From Bacteroidales bacterium (GTDB taxonomy: Bacteria > Bacteroidota > Bacteroidia > Bacteroidales > UBA932): DNA of 59,503 nt. Location: NCBI GenBank assembly GCA_017651465.1, contig JAGCCX010000025.1:1-59503 (forward strand), given 5' to 3'. The notes beneath the pieces are model-generated. The model made no database searches. It worked only from the letters and a program-made list of their open reading frames with translations, and was not told where the DNA came from. Position 1 is the stretch's first letter. Each line of letters starts with the position of its first letter. Below are positions 25,703-33,242 of the stretch, piece after piece. Both the position numbers and the translations under genes were made by a program.

Positions 25703-25717
25703 TAAGTTGCAGTCGAT

Positions 25718-27211
25718 CTACCTGTGGGCGGGACGGAGCAAGTCCATCACCGTCTTGACCGGGTTGAATGTCTCGGCCGGAACCTCCACGAACAAGGTGT
25801 TCCAATCCGACATCGAGCCGTTCCACAGGCCGGGCAGTTCAAGCGCCTTGAGAGGGCGTCCCTCGTAGCTCTTGCTGCTTATGAAGCCGGTTTCTTCGTC
25901 CACGTAGTCGGGCAGGTTGAATTTCTCTCCCTTATAATCGAGCAGGCAGCATACCAGGTCGACGGGATTGAAGTGCGTGGCCGCCTTGAGCGCGGCAACC
26001 GCAGAGGGATCGTCTGGATTGATCTGCGCTCCTTCCAGGATCTGCAGGGATGTGCTGCCGTCAGCGGCTTTTACAATGAAGGGACCGCCGCCGGGCTCGC
26101 CCTCGTTCTTGACCATTCCGCATACACGGATAGGACGGTTGAGTTTGTCCCTGAGCGCCTGGGCGCGGTCGCGCGAGTCTTTTGCGGGAGGCATTACGAT
26201 GCAAAGTTCGTCGCGGAGGAATTTTTCTATCTCGTTACAGAGCTCCTGGCATTCAGGGGTTGCGAACGGATCGTCCTGGTTCATATTGTTGACCGGAATG
26301 TATAAGAAATCGGCGATATTCTTGCGGACTTCCGTAAGCTGGTCGAAGGTGTAGAGATAGTCGTAGATACGGTCGCGAAGCTGGAGGGCGCGGCCCATCA
26401 GCACTTTCTTCCATTTGTAGGTGGCAGGCTGCATACGCTCTACGCACACGTTGTCGATGTTCTTGATGGATACCAGTTCCTCCTTGACGTTGTTGAGGTT
26501 GTAGATGAGGGCGCCGTGACCTGCGGGACGGAAGAGGGGAGTGCCGTCGGACTTGAGGAAAGGCTTGCCGTCGGGCGTGGCCGCCACGGTGTCGGTGGCT
26601 TTGTCCTGATAGGTGAACTCTACGTTGTACTTGACCCCGTAGCGCTCTTCGTACCTGGCCTTGATGTCTTCCAGCGCGGCCTCGAACAGCTCGCGATGCT
26701 CGGGCGAGATGGTTACCACGATTTTTACGCTGCCGTCGGCGTTACGCATATAAGCCTGGCCTTCCACAAAATGCTCGGCAAGTGCGGTGCGCACCTCGTC
26801 GGGATAGCGGTGGAACTTGAGCACGCCTTTGGGCTTCTTGCCGTAGCCGAGGCCCTCTTCACCCAGCAGCTTGCGGGCGGTAGTTCGGGGGTCGTAGGGC
26901 GCCGTGCCGAAGACGGCCGGATCGTAGAATGCAAAATTCTCCAGCTCCGAAGCGAGTTTTCGTACAGCATCGTTCTCGGTCTCCTCGCCGGCAAAGATGT
27001 CTTTGAACATCCTGGAAGCGGCTCCGGATGCCGGAACGAATTTGCAACGCCCTGCCGTCTCGGTGGAGTCGGCATAAGCTACGGCTTGCTCTGCTTGCTC
27101 GGGAGAAAGTACTTCAATTCCGTGCCCGGGAGTGGCGGGGGCAACGATATCGAGCCAGGGGAAACCCTTCTTGATGCGCTCGAGTTCGGCGTTAATCTTA
27201 ATGTTGTCCAT
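25718..27211 (-). CDS. DUF4301 family protein, nucleotidyltransferase-like
   Basis: A 497-residue protein that I recognise as the Bacteroidota family DUF4301. The N-terminal VPASGAASRMFKDI (about 59-72) resembles the G-x-G-x-R-M loop of sugar nucleotidyltransferases. KPKGVLKFHRYP could be the equivalent of the acceptor-phosphate PK motif. FRPAGHGALIYNLN and a late GGGPFIVK are conserved-looking blocks. No function is established. It starts 5 bp after the pdxB stop on the same strand and is the last gene of the recF-dciA-pdxB-DUF4301 run. Confidence 0.8.
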   Translation of the reverse strand: MDNIKINAELERIKKGFPWLDIVAPATPGHGIEVLSPEQAEQAVAYADSTETAGRCKFVPASGAASRMFKDIFAGEETENDAVRKLASELENFAFYDPAVFGTAPYDPRTTARKLLGEEGLGYGKKPKGVLKFHRYPDEVRTALAEHFVEGQAYMRNADGSVKIVVTISPEHRELFEAALEDIKARYEERYGVKYNVEFTYQDKATDTVAATPDGKPFLKSDGTPLFRPAGHGALIYNLNNVKEELVSIKNIDNVCVERMQPATYKWKKVLMGRALQLRDRIYDYLYTFDQLTEVRKNIADFLYIPVNNMNQDDPFATPECQELCNEIEKFLRDELCIVMPPAKDSRDRAQALRDKLNRPIRVCGMVKNEGEPGGGPFIVKAADGSTSLQILEGAQINPDDPSAVAALKAATHFNPVDLVCCLLDYKGEKFNLPDYVDEETGFISSKSYEGRPLKALELPGLWNGSMSDWNTLFVEVPAETFNPVKTVMDLLRPAHR

Positions 27212-27216
27212 ATGTG

Positions 27217-28251
27217 TCAGTCAATAAAGAATTCTCTTCTGTAGCGGTAGTTCTCCCTGAGCGATTCAAACTCGTCGGGATGCACACGGAACATAAAGTC
27301 GTCCGTGAAAATTGGGTAATTGTATTGCAGGGTGGAGGCTATCTGCCCCTCGCTCAGGCCCCTGAGGTCAAGCTTTACGGCATCTTTAGGTTCGTCGCCC
27401 GGGTTGGGGAAGAATTCGAAAAGGTCCTTGAGCCCGAAGTAGCGTGCCACCGAGCGGACGGTCATCGACGTGCCGAGAAGCTTGCCCTGATACGAGTAGC
27501 CGGCAATGTGGGGCGTGGCTATATCGACCTTGGAGGCAAGTACTTTATTGACGTGGGGCTCGTTGCACCAGGTGTCCAGGATTACCGGCCCGAGCTTTGG
27601 AAGGGCGGCGAGCAGATCATCTTCGTTTACTATCTCGCCTCTGGAAGCATTGATGAAGAACGCGCCCAGCTTCATTTTGGAGAAGAAAGCTGCGTCGGCC
27701 ATCTTGCGGGTGCTGGCGTTGAGCGGGACGTGCAGGGTTACGATGTCGGAGTTACGGAGCAGGAAGTCCAGGTCGCAGAAGAGCGCGGGCCCTTCCGCCT
27801 CGGCCCTCGGCGGGTCGCAGAGCAGCACATCCAGGCCCAGAAGCCTGAGGGCTGATGCCACGCTGCTGCCGACATTGCCTACGCCAATTATACCCACCTT
27901 GGAGCCTTCCAGCTGTATGCGCCTGCGTGAGGCGGTGCCGTAAATTGCCGACAGCACATAGTTCATCACGCCGCCAGCATTGCATCCGGCGGCATTGCAG
28001 ATGTATATTCCGCGTTGCTTGCAATAGTCGAGGTCGATATGGTCGGTGCCGATGGTGGCCGTGGCTATGATCCTGACATTGCTGCCTTCCAGCAGGGCCG
28101 GCGTGCACCTGGTCCTGGTGCGGATGAGCAGGGCGTCGGCGTCTTTTATGTCCGCTGGCCCTATTGAAGGTCCGTCCAGGTAACACACCTCTCCATAAGG
28201 CTCGAGGACCCCTTCAATAAAGGGGATGGCTTTGTCAATTACGAATTTCAT
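27217..28251 (-). CDS. pdxB: 4-phosphoerythronate dehydrogenase
   Basis: PdxB oxidises 4-phosphoerythronate in the DXP-independent branch that supplies pyridoxal phosphate. The 344-residue 2-hydroxyacid dehydrogenase starts at MKFVIDKAIPF. It has LLIRTRTRC near residue 50, the NAD-binding GVGNVGSSVA, and the catalytic region around TPHIAGYSYQGK. The C-terminal extension (about 80 residues ending YRREFFID) fits the PdxB dimerisation domain and separates it from SerA. It overlaps dciA by ATGA. Confidence 0.93.
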   Translation of the reverse strand: MKFVIDKAIPFIEGVLEPYGEVCYLDGPSIGPADIKDADALLIRTRTRCTPALLEGSNVRIIATATIGTDHIDLDYCKQRGIYICNAAGCNAGGVMNYVLSAIYGTASRRRIQLEGSKVGIIGVGNVGSSVASALRLLGLDVLLCDPPRAEAEGPALFCDLDFLLRNSDIVTLHVPLNASTRKMADAAFFSKMKLGAFFINASRGEIVNEDDLLAALPKLGPVILDTWCNEPHVNKVLASKVDIATPHIAGYSYQGKLLGTSMTVRSVARYFGLKDLFEFFPNPGDEPKDAVKLDLRGLSEGQIASTLQYNYPIFTDDFMFRVHPDEFESLRENYRYRREFFID

Positions 28252-28580
28252 TTCAGTATGATCTCCTCTACCCAAGTAGCATTCTGGTAGTCTTGCTCAA
28301 ATAGTTCGTCCCTGCTCAGGCGGTCGTTCAGCATCTCCTTGAGGAACTCTTTGCGGGAACTCAGCTGGCTGAGAACCACGGAAGAGTTGAGCGTTATGTA
28401 GAGCTTTCCGCTGCGGAAATAACGCTTCAGGGTAAACTGGCCCGCTCCTGACACATCGTCCCAGGCTTTGAAAATCAAACGGGTGTTAAGGCCCGTGGTG
28501 AGCCTGGCCGACCGCAGGTACTCCTTAATGGCAGCTCCCAGCGGCAGGGCGTTCTTACGCGTGATCTTATACCTCTCCAT
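28248..28580 (-). CDS. dciA: DciA/DUF721 helicase-loader family protein
   Basis: A 110-residue member of DUF721, the family of DciA, which loads the replicative helicase in bacteria lacking DnaC or DnaI. LIFKAWDDVSG matches the W-x-x-V-x-G core at the start of the domain. LYITLNSSVVLSQLSSRKEFLKEML forms the usual strand-helix section. It overlaps the recF stop by 14 nt and pdxB by 4 nt. A RecF neighbour supports a replication role. Confidence 0.85.
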   Translation of the reverse strand: MERYKITRKNALPLGAAIKEYLRSARLTTGLNTRLIFKAWDDVSGAGQFTLKRYFRSGKLYITLNSSVVLSQLSSRKEFLKEMLNDRLSRDELFEQDYQNATWVEEIILK

Positions 28581-29676
28581 CTATCTTTGTAAATGTGCCG
28601 GAAGAGGCTTTAAAATAAGCGCGGTCCGATGTTATCCGGTCCACGAGGGCTTCCGTGCGCGCCTTGTCGGTGTCGGACAGGAAAATCTGCCCGAAATCGT
28701 TGCCGGCGACCATTTGCAGCATATTGCCCACGCGGTCCATATCAAGTTTGTCGAAAAGGTCGTCAAGCAGCAGCGAAGGCGGCTGTCCGCAGGCCTTTTT
28801 CATTATGTCGTACTGAGCGAATTTCAACGCTACCAGGAATGATTTCTGCTGCCCCTGCGAGCCGCAGCGGCGAATGGGGAAACCGTCCATAGTGAACGGA
28901 AAGTCGTCACGGTGAATGCCCGACACGGTGTGACGGGCTATGAAGTCGCGCTCGCGGTGAGCAAGCATAAGCGATTCAAAATCTTTTGATTGCAGGTCCG
29001 ACTTGTACTGTATGCCCACCTTCTCTTTCCCTCCGGAGATGGCCTCGTAATAACTGGCTACTACCGGAAGCAGGCTCGCGGCGAATTGCTCCCTGGCTGC
29101 GGCTATCCTCCCGGCGGGCGCAGCCATCCCGGCATCGAATGCCTCGAGCAGGGCGGAATCGGGATGCTCGTCTTTCAGGAGGCGGTTGCGCTGGGAGAGC
29201 AGGCGGTTATACTGCTGCATATCGGCAAGATACTGCCTGTCGGTCTGGGAGAGGAAAGAATTCACGAAGCGCCTGCGTTCTTCTCCCGACTCGCTCACCA
29301 GCTCCGTATCGGCAGGGGAGACCATCACTACAGGGAGTACGCCGATATGGTCGGCAATGCGGGAATAGGGCTTGTCGTCCCGTTTGATTTTTTTGTCCGC
29401 GCCCTCGGTAACCTGAATGGAGAAGCGGCTGTCGGTGCCGTCTTCCATAGTGTATAAACCACTGATGGCAAACGAATTGCAGCCGTGCCTGAAATTGAAC
29501 TTCTCGGCGGCCTGGATGCCGCTCTTGGTCATAGACAGGTAGTGGATAGCGTCAAGAAGGTTGGTTTTGCCCTCGCCGTTTCCGCCCCAGATGCAGTTGA
29601 TATTGGGAGAAAAGGCTACTTCCTGCAACTCAATGTTGCGAAAATTTTGAATAATTATTTTCTGCAAAACGGGCAT
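28567..29676 (-). CDS. recF: DNA replication and repair protein RecF
   Basis: RecF is the SMC-like ATPase that helps RecOR load RecA at gapped DNA. The 369-residue protein begins MPVLQKIIIQNFRNIELQEV, the family start. P-loop GGNGEGKT is at 31-38, the signature RRCGSQGQQKSFLVALKFA precedes Walker B LLLDDLFDKLD. A -7-like TAATTTTG lies directly upstream on the minus strand. It starts the operon with dciA, pdxB and the DUF4301 gene. Confidence 0.97.
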   Translation of the reverse strand: MPVLQKIIIQNFRNIELQEVAFSPNINCIWGGNGEGKTNLLDAIHYLSMTKSGIQAAEKFNFRHGCNSFAISGLYTMEDGTDSRFSIQVTEGADKKIKRDDKPYSRIADHIGVLPVVMVSPADTELVSESGEERRRFVNSFLSQTDRQYLADMQQYNRLLSQRNRLLKDEHPDSALLEAFDAGMAAPAGRIAAAREQFAASLLPVVASYYEAISGGKEKVGIQYKSDLQSKDFESLMLAHRERDFIARHTVSGIHRDDFPFTMDGFPIRRCGSQGQQKSFLVALKFAQYDIMKKACGQPPSLLLDDLFDKLDMDRVGNMLQMVAGNDFGQIFLSDTDKARTEALVDRITSDRAYFKASSGTFTKIDGEV

Positions 29677-29680
29677 AATG

Positions 29681-29688
29681 CAAAATTA
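29681..29688 (-). promoter_or_regulatory. Candidate -7 element for recF
   Basis: On the minus strand the bases read TAATTTTG, an exact TAnnTTTG match, 5 bp before the recF ATG. No TTTG lies at the usual distance, and the implied leader would be very short. Confidence 0.35.
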
Positions 29689-29709
29689 GGATAATTTAAT
29701 TGAAATTAC

Positions 29710-29717
29710 TACCTTTG
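29710..29717 (+). promoter_or_regulatory. Candidate -7 element for the TPR-yebC operon
   Basis: TACCTTTG matches TAnnTTTG. A weak upstream box TTAG (29686-29689) lies 20 bp before it. Transcription would start about 30 nt before the ATG at 29753. Confidence 0.5.
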
Positions 29718-29752
29718 TCAGCTATTTTATCTGAATATTAAAACTATTGTAT

Positions 29753-30427
29753 ATGGCAAAGGCAAATGTTAACGAAAAGGAGGCTCTCCGCAAGGAAGCG
29801 ATTGAAGAGACCGTCTCCAAAACCGATCAGTTTTACAACGAACACAAGAAGACAATCTGGACCGTGGTCGCCTGTCTGGCAGTCATAGCCCTCGCAGTTT
29901 TCGGCTACATCAAGTTAATCTATCAGCCCAAGTGTGTCGAGGCTTCCCAGCAGGCTTATCCTGCAGAGCAGAGCTTCTCCGACGGTGAGTGGGAACTCGC
30001 CCTCCGCGGAGACGGCAACGTGCTCGGCCTGGCGGACATCGTGGAGCAGTACGGTGCCAAGGCCGGCTCGGCAGTATATATGGAGGCAGGTATCAGCGCC
30101 CTTCAGCTCGGCGAGTACGAGGAGGCCCTCTCATACCTCAAGAAGTACAACGGCAAGGAGCCTATCGCCGCTGCACGCGCAATCGCTTGCCAGGGTGACG
30201 CTTATGCAGGCCTGGAGAAGTATCCCGAGGCAGTTGCCGCCTATACCAAGGCAGCCGCAAAGGCCGACAATGTATTCGCAGCAGCATACCTTCTGAAGGC
30301 CGGTATCCTCTACGAGGAAATGGGCAACAAAGACAAGGCTCTGGAGTGCTACAAGACCATCAAGGACAAGTATCCCCAGTCGATGGAAGGATATGATATT
30401 GACAAGTACATCACCCGTGCCGAGTAA
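29753..30427 (+). CDS. Membrane-anchored tetratricopeptide-repeat protein
   Basis: A 224-residue protein. A basic cytoplasmic N-terminus with a Lys/Glu-rich helix is followed by one membrane helix (about 36-56, IWTVVACLAVIALAVFGYIKL). The outer part has TPR-like helix pairs such as EAGISALQLGEYEEALSYLKKY, GDAYAGLEKYPEAVAAYTKAA and KAGILYEEMGNKDKALECYK. The topology recalls YfgM-type ancillary factors of the Sec translocon, but identity is not established. The ATG at 29753 is chosen over a TTG two codons earlier. It is followed by yebC after 2 bp. Confidence 0.8.
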   Translation: MAKANVNEKEALRKEAIEETVSKTDQFYNEHKKTIWTVVACLAVIALAVFGYIKLIYQPKCVEASQQAYPAEQSFSDGEWELALRGDGNVLGLADIVEQYGAKAGSAVYMEAGISALQLGEYEEALSYLKKYNGKEPIAAARAIACQGDAYAGLEKYPEAVAAYTKAAAKADNVFAAAYLLKAGILYEEMGNKDKALECYKTIKDKYPQSMEGYDIDKYITRAE

Positions 30428-30429
30428 TT

Positions 30430-31179
30430 ATGGGAAGAGCATTTGAATTCCGAAAGGAAAGGAAACTGAAGCGCTGGGGGCATATGGCCCGCACCTTCAC
30501 CAAACTGGGCAAAGAGATTACCATCGCCGTCAAGCAGGGCGGCCCCGACGTGACCGGCAACCCCCGTCTGCGTGCCCTTATGGCCGAGGCCCGTGCCGAG
30601 CAGATGCCCAAAGAAAACATCGAGCGCGCCATCAAGAAGGCAACCGAGAGCAAGCAGGGTGACTTCAAGGAGATTATCTACGAGGGCTTCGGTCCTTTCG
30701 GCATCGCTTACCTCGTAGAGGCCGCTACCGACAACAACACTCGTACCGTGGCCAATGTCCGCAGCTACTTCAACAAGTGCGGCGGCTCTCTCGGTACCAG
30801 CGGCAGCGTGTCGTTTATGTTCGACCGCAAGTGCACTTTCCGCGTCAAGGAGAAAGAAGGCATCGACCTTGAAGAGCTTGAGCTCGAGCTTATCGACTAC
30901 GGCGTGGAAGAACTGTTCGAGCAGGTTGAGGTGGATAAAGACGACAACGAGACCAAGGTCATCGTTATGTACGGAGATCCTACATCCTACGGCTCCATCC
31001 AGAAGTACATCGAAGAGAACGGCTATGAGCTCATCTCCGGTGGCTTCGAGCAGATTCCCAACGTAGATTTGAAAGATGTCACTCCCGAGCAGAGGGCTAC
31101 CCTCGACAAGCTCACCGGCCTCCTGGAGGACGACGAGGATGTGACCAACGTCTATACTACGCTTAAGCCCGAGGAATAG
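30430..31179 (+). CDS. yebC: YebC/PmpR (TACO1) family protein
   Basis: A 249-residue YebC family protein. Members bind DNA as regulators in some bacteria and act on translation elongation at difficult motifs in others. The sequence has the conserved AR..TKLGKEI..AVKQGGPD..NPRLR block near residue 20, MPKENIERAIKKA, and YEGFGPFG. The usual start MAGHSKW is replaced by MGRAFEFRKERKLKRWGHMA, the variant common in Bacteroidota. It is coupled to the TPR gene (2-bp gap). Confidence 0.94.
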   Translation: MGRAFEFRKERKLKRWGHMARTFTKLGKEITIAVKQGGPDVTGNPRLRALMAEARAEQMPKENIERAIKKATESKQGDFKEIIYEGFGPFGIAYLVEAATDNNTRTVANVRSYFNKCGGSLGTSGSVSFMFDRKCTFRVKEKEGIDLEELELELIDYGVEELFEQVEVDKDDNETKVIVMYGDPTSYGSIQKYIEENGYELISGGFEQIPNVDLKDVTPEQRATLDKLTGLLEDDEDVTNVYTTLKPEE

Positions 31180-31180
31180 T

Positions 31181-32029
31181 TTATTCTTCCTTCAATAAAG
31201 GGCGGTGCGCTTTACGGCGCGCCGCTTTTTCGTTTGCCTCTATTTCGGCCCTTTCCGCCCCCTTGGTGCATCCCTCGAGGAAGAGCTCCCATATGCGTTC
31301 TACGGCCATCGGCGAAGGGTGTACAAGGTCGTCGGCGTAGAAGCGGTAGTCGCGGAGCTCGTCGTTCATAATCTCGAAAGCGGGGAAGTATGCGGCCTTC
31401 TTGCACTCGTTGCAGGCGAGCAGCAGGGAAGCCTTGCTGAGCGAGTTGGCGTGGGCTCCGTCGCCAAGGTGCCTTATGGGTGAAACCGTTAGCAGAAAGG
31501 CTTTCTCGGGATGAGACTCCACTATCTCGTTGATGCACTTTGCAGACTCCTCGACGGAAAGCATACTCCGGGTAAATTCGCCCGCGGGGCGCTTGAGACA
31601 ATTGGCCACAGGAGCGCCGTCGTGGTACCAGACAAAAGAGGTTCCCAGAGTGAGAATCACCTTATTGCATCTCTTCCAGAAGTCGCGTGCTTCCAATAGT
31701 TTAGAATTGGCATTCTCAAGAAACTCTTCAGGCGTGCTGCGGGCAAAGGAAGTATGGTGTTCGAAAGAGCAGACCTTGTCAACTCCCGCCCCCATCTTTA
31801 CGCAGTCGGAGGGGCCGAATAGGCTGTCCGAATCAAGCCTGCGAACGGCTCCCAGGAGCGACGCCGGATTGTAAAGCGTGCCGAAAGGATTGACGATAGT
31901 CTCGAAGCCCGCAGCCGCCATTTTTTCTCCTACCGAGTCGGCAAAGCAGCTTCCGAGAAGCATTATACTGTCGCTCAAAAGGATAGGTTCCTCGAGCGGC
32001 GGAAAACTAACTTGTGTCCAGAATTTCAT
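31181..32029 (-). CDS. GSCFA domain-containing protein
   Basis: A 282-residue member of the GSCFA family, named for the motif seen here at residues 26-30 (LLGSCFAD). The fold is SGNH-hydrolase-like: GSC supplies the nucleophile block, LGTSFVW a second block, and DDLVHPSP the catalytic Asp/His pair. The substrate is unknown; GDSL/SGNH relatives are esterases or acyltransferases. The last 30 residues are charged and low in complexity (AERAEIEANEKAARRK). It converges on yebC, with only 1 bp between stops. Confidence 0.88.
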   Translation of the reverse strand: MKFWTQVSFPPLEEPILLSDSIMLLGSCFADSVGEKMAAAGFETIVNPFGTLYNPASLLGAVRRLDSDSLFGPSDCVKMGAGVDKVCSFEHHTSFARSTPEEFLENANSKLLEARDFWKRCNKVILTLGTSFVWYHDGAPVANCLKRPAGEFTRSMLSVEESAKCINEIVESHPEKAFLLTVSPIRHLGDGAHANSLSKASLLLACNECKKAAYFPAFEIMNDELRDYRFYADDLVHPSPMAVERIWELFLEGCTKGAERAEIEANEKAARRKAHRPLLKEE

Positions 32030-32037
32030 TTCTTCTG

Positions 32038-32045
32038 CAAAAATA
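32038..32045 (-). promoter_or_regulatory. Candidate -7 element for the GSCFA gene
   Basis: On the minus strand the bases read TATTTTTG, an exact TAnnTTTG match, 8 bp before the ATG. It lies back to back with the plus-strand box at 32047-32054. No good upstream TTTG was found. Confidence 0.4.
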
Positions 32046-32046
32046 C

Positions 32047-32054
32047 TATTTTTG
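32047..32054 (+). promoter_or_regulatory. Candidate -7 element for the outer-membrane protein/nucleotidase pair
   Basis: TATTTTTG matches TAnnTTTG, with TTTC (32024-32027) 19 bp upstream as a one-mismatch partner. The predicted start is near 32061, just before the second ATG at 32063, so the RNA may be almost leaderless. Confidence 0.5.
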
Positions 32055-32062
32055 TGATGTTT

Positions 32063-33235
32063 ATGAAAAAAATTACCCTCGCCTTTGTCATAATGGCATT
32101 TTCGTTTTCAGCCGCGGCTCAAGAGCTGGACTGGAATGTTCATTTCGACTATCTCCTCAGTAACTACGAGTACGACCGATCTAACAATATCTACGATGAG
32201 TCTTACACTTTGCACGCCGCCCGCCTGTCACCGGAGCTGGGCTTTCTGGTGCATCAAGGCAAGACCGTCACCCATAAGATACGTACAGGCATAGACTTGT
32301 TCAAGGAAATGGGCGTTCAGAGCTCCCTTGCCGATGTGCCCGGAGAGGTGCTGCTCTATTATAACCTGGAGGCTTTGCTTGACAACGGCGGCCGTCTGGA
32401 AGCCGTAGCCGGTATATTTCCGCGTTATTATCTGGAAGGTGTTTACATCGGTCCTTTCTTCGACGACGACCTCATCTTCTACGACAACAATATGGAAGGT
32501 TTTCTGGTTAAGTACCGCAACAAACGCCTCTATTGCGAGTTCGGGCTCGACTGGATGGGGAAACTGGGGACCGAAGCGGAACCTCTGAGGCGCGAGCGCT
32601 TCCAGGCCCTTTGTACGGGGCTCTGGAACTTTGCCGGTGATTTCAACCTGGGATGGGCCGGATCTTTCTACCATTTTGCTACTTCCCCTATCTTGCCGGA
32701 AGTGGTTGACAATCATATGTTCAATCCTTGGGTGGAATGGAATCCCCACGGTTATTTCGATGAGTTGAAACTGGGTGCGGGCGTGCTGCTTACCTATCAA
32801 TGCGACCGTATAGACAATATGAATCTGAAGACCCCTATGGGTTTCTATTCCCAGCAGCTGATTGGCAAATGGCACGTGTTCCTGGACAATCATTTCTACT
32901 ACGGAGATGACCTTATGCCCTTCTTCTCGACCAGCCATTACGGAGCCCCCTACGGCGAGGAACTGTACAGGGGAGACCTGGGCTTCCATACCCTCAGGGA
33001 CCACCCCAGCTGGGCTGATTACTGCACCTTACGTTACGAGCCGCGACTGACCAAATGGCTCAATCTTGAATTGTACTTGACCTTCCATTTCGGCGAGCCT
33101 TCCGATAAGCTTGGCTGCCCCGTGTTCCGCGGCTGGCAGCAAGCCATAGCCCTTCATTTCAACCTCGATGAGATAAGGGATGAATACAGGAAACAGAAGC
33201 CGGAAAGGCAATACCGTTACGGTATAGACCTCTAG
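32063..33235 (+). CDS. Predicted outer-membrane beta-barrel protein of unknown function
   Basis: A 390-residue protein with a clear signal peptide (MKKITLAFVIMAFSFSAAAQ). The remainder alternates aromatic and polar residues in strand-sized blocks (WNVHFDYLLSNYEY, LYCEFGLDWMGKL, WLNLELYLTFHFG). It ends with a charged tail rather than an aromatic terminal strand. I do not recognise the family. The start at 32063 is preferred because the preceding ATG at 32057 would fall before the predicted transcript start. The next gene, a secreted 5'-nucleotidase, follows after 7 bp, so the two probably work in the envelope together. Confidence 0.7.
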   Translation: MKKITLAFVIMAFSFSAAAQELDWNVHFDYLLSNYEYDRSNNIYDESYTLHAARLSPELGFLVHQGKTVTHKIRTGIDLFKEMGVQSSLADVPGEVLLYYNLEALLDNGGRLEAVAGIFPRYYLEGVYIGPFFDDDLIFYDNNMEGFLVKYRNKRLYCEFGLDWMGKLGTEAEPLRRERFQALCTGLWNFAGDFNLGWAGSFYHFATSPILPEVVDNHMFNPWVEWNPHGYFDELKLGAGVLLTYQCDRIDNMNLKTPMGFYSQQLIGKWHVFLDNHFYYGDDLMPFFSTSHYGAPYGEELYRGDLGFHTLRDHPSWADYCTLRYEPRLTKWLNLELYLTFHFGEPSDKLGCPVFRGWQQAIALHFNLDEIRDEYRKQKPERQYRYGIDL

Positions 33236-33242
33236 TATCGAT

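Noticed and set aside
31165-31200. Hairpin between the yebC and GSCFA stops as a terminator
   Set aside because: Only about five base pairs (GAATA with TATTC) form and no T-run follows on the plus strand.
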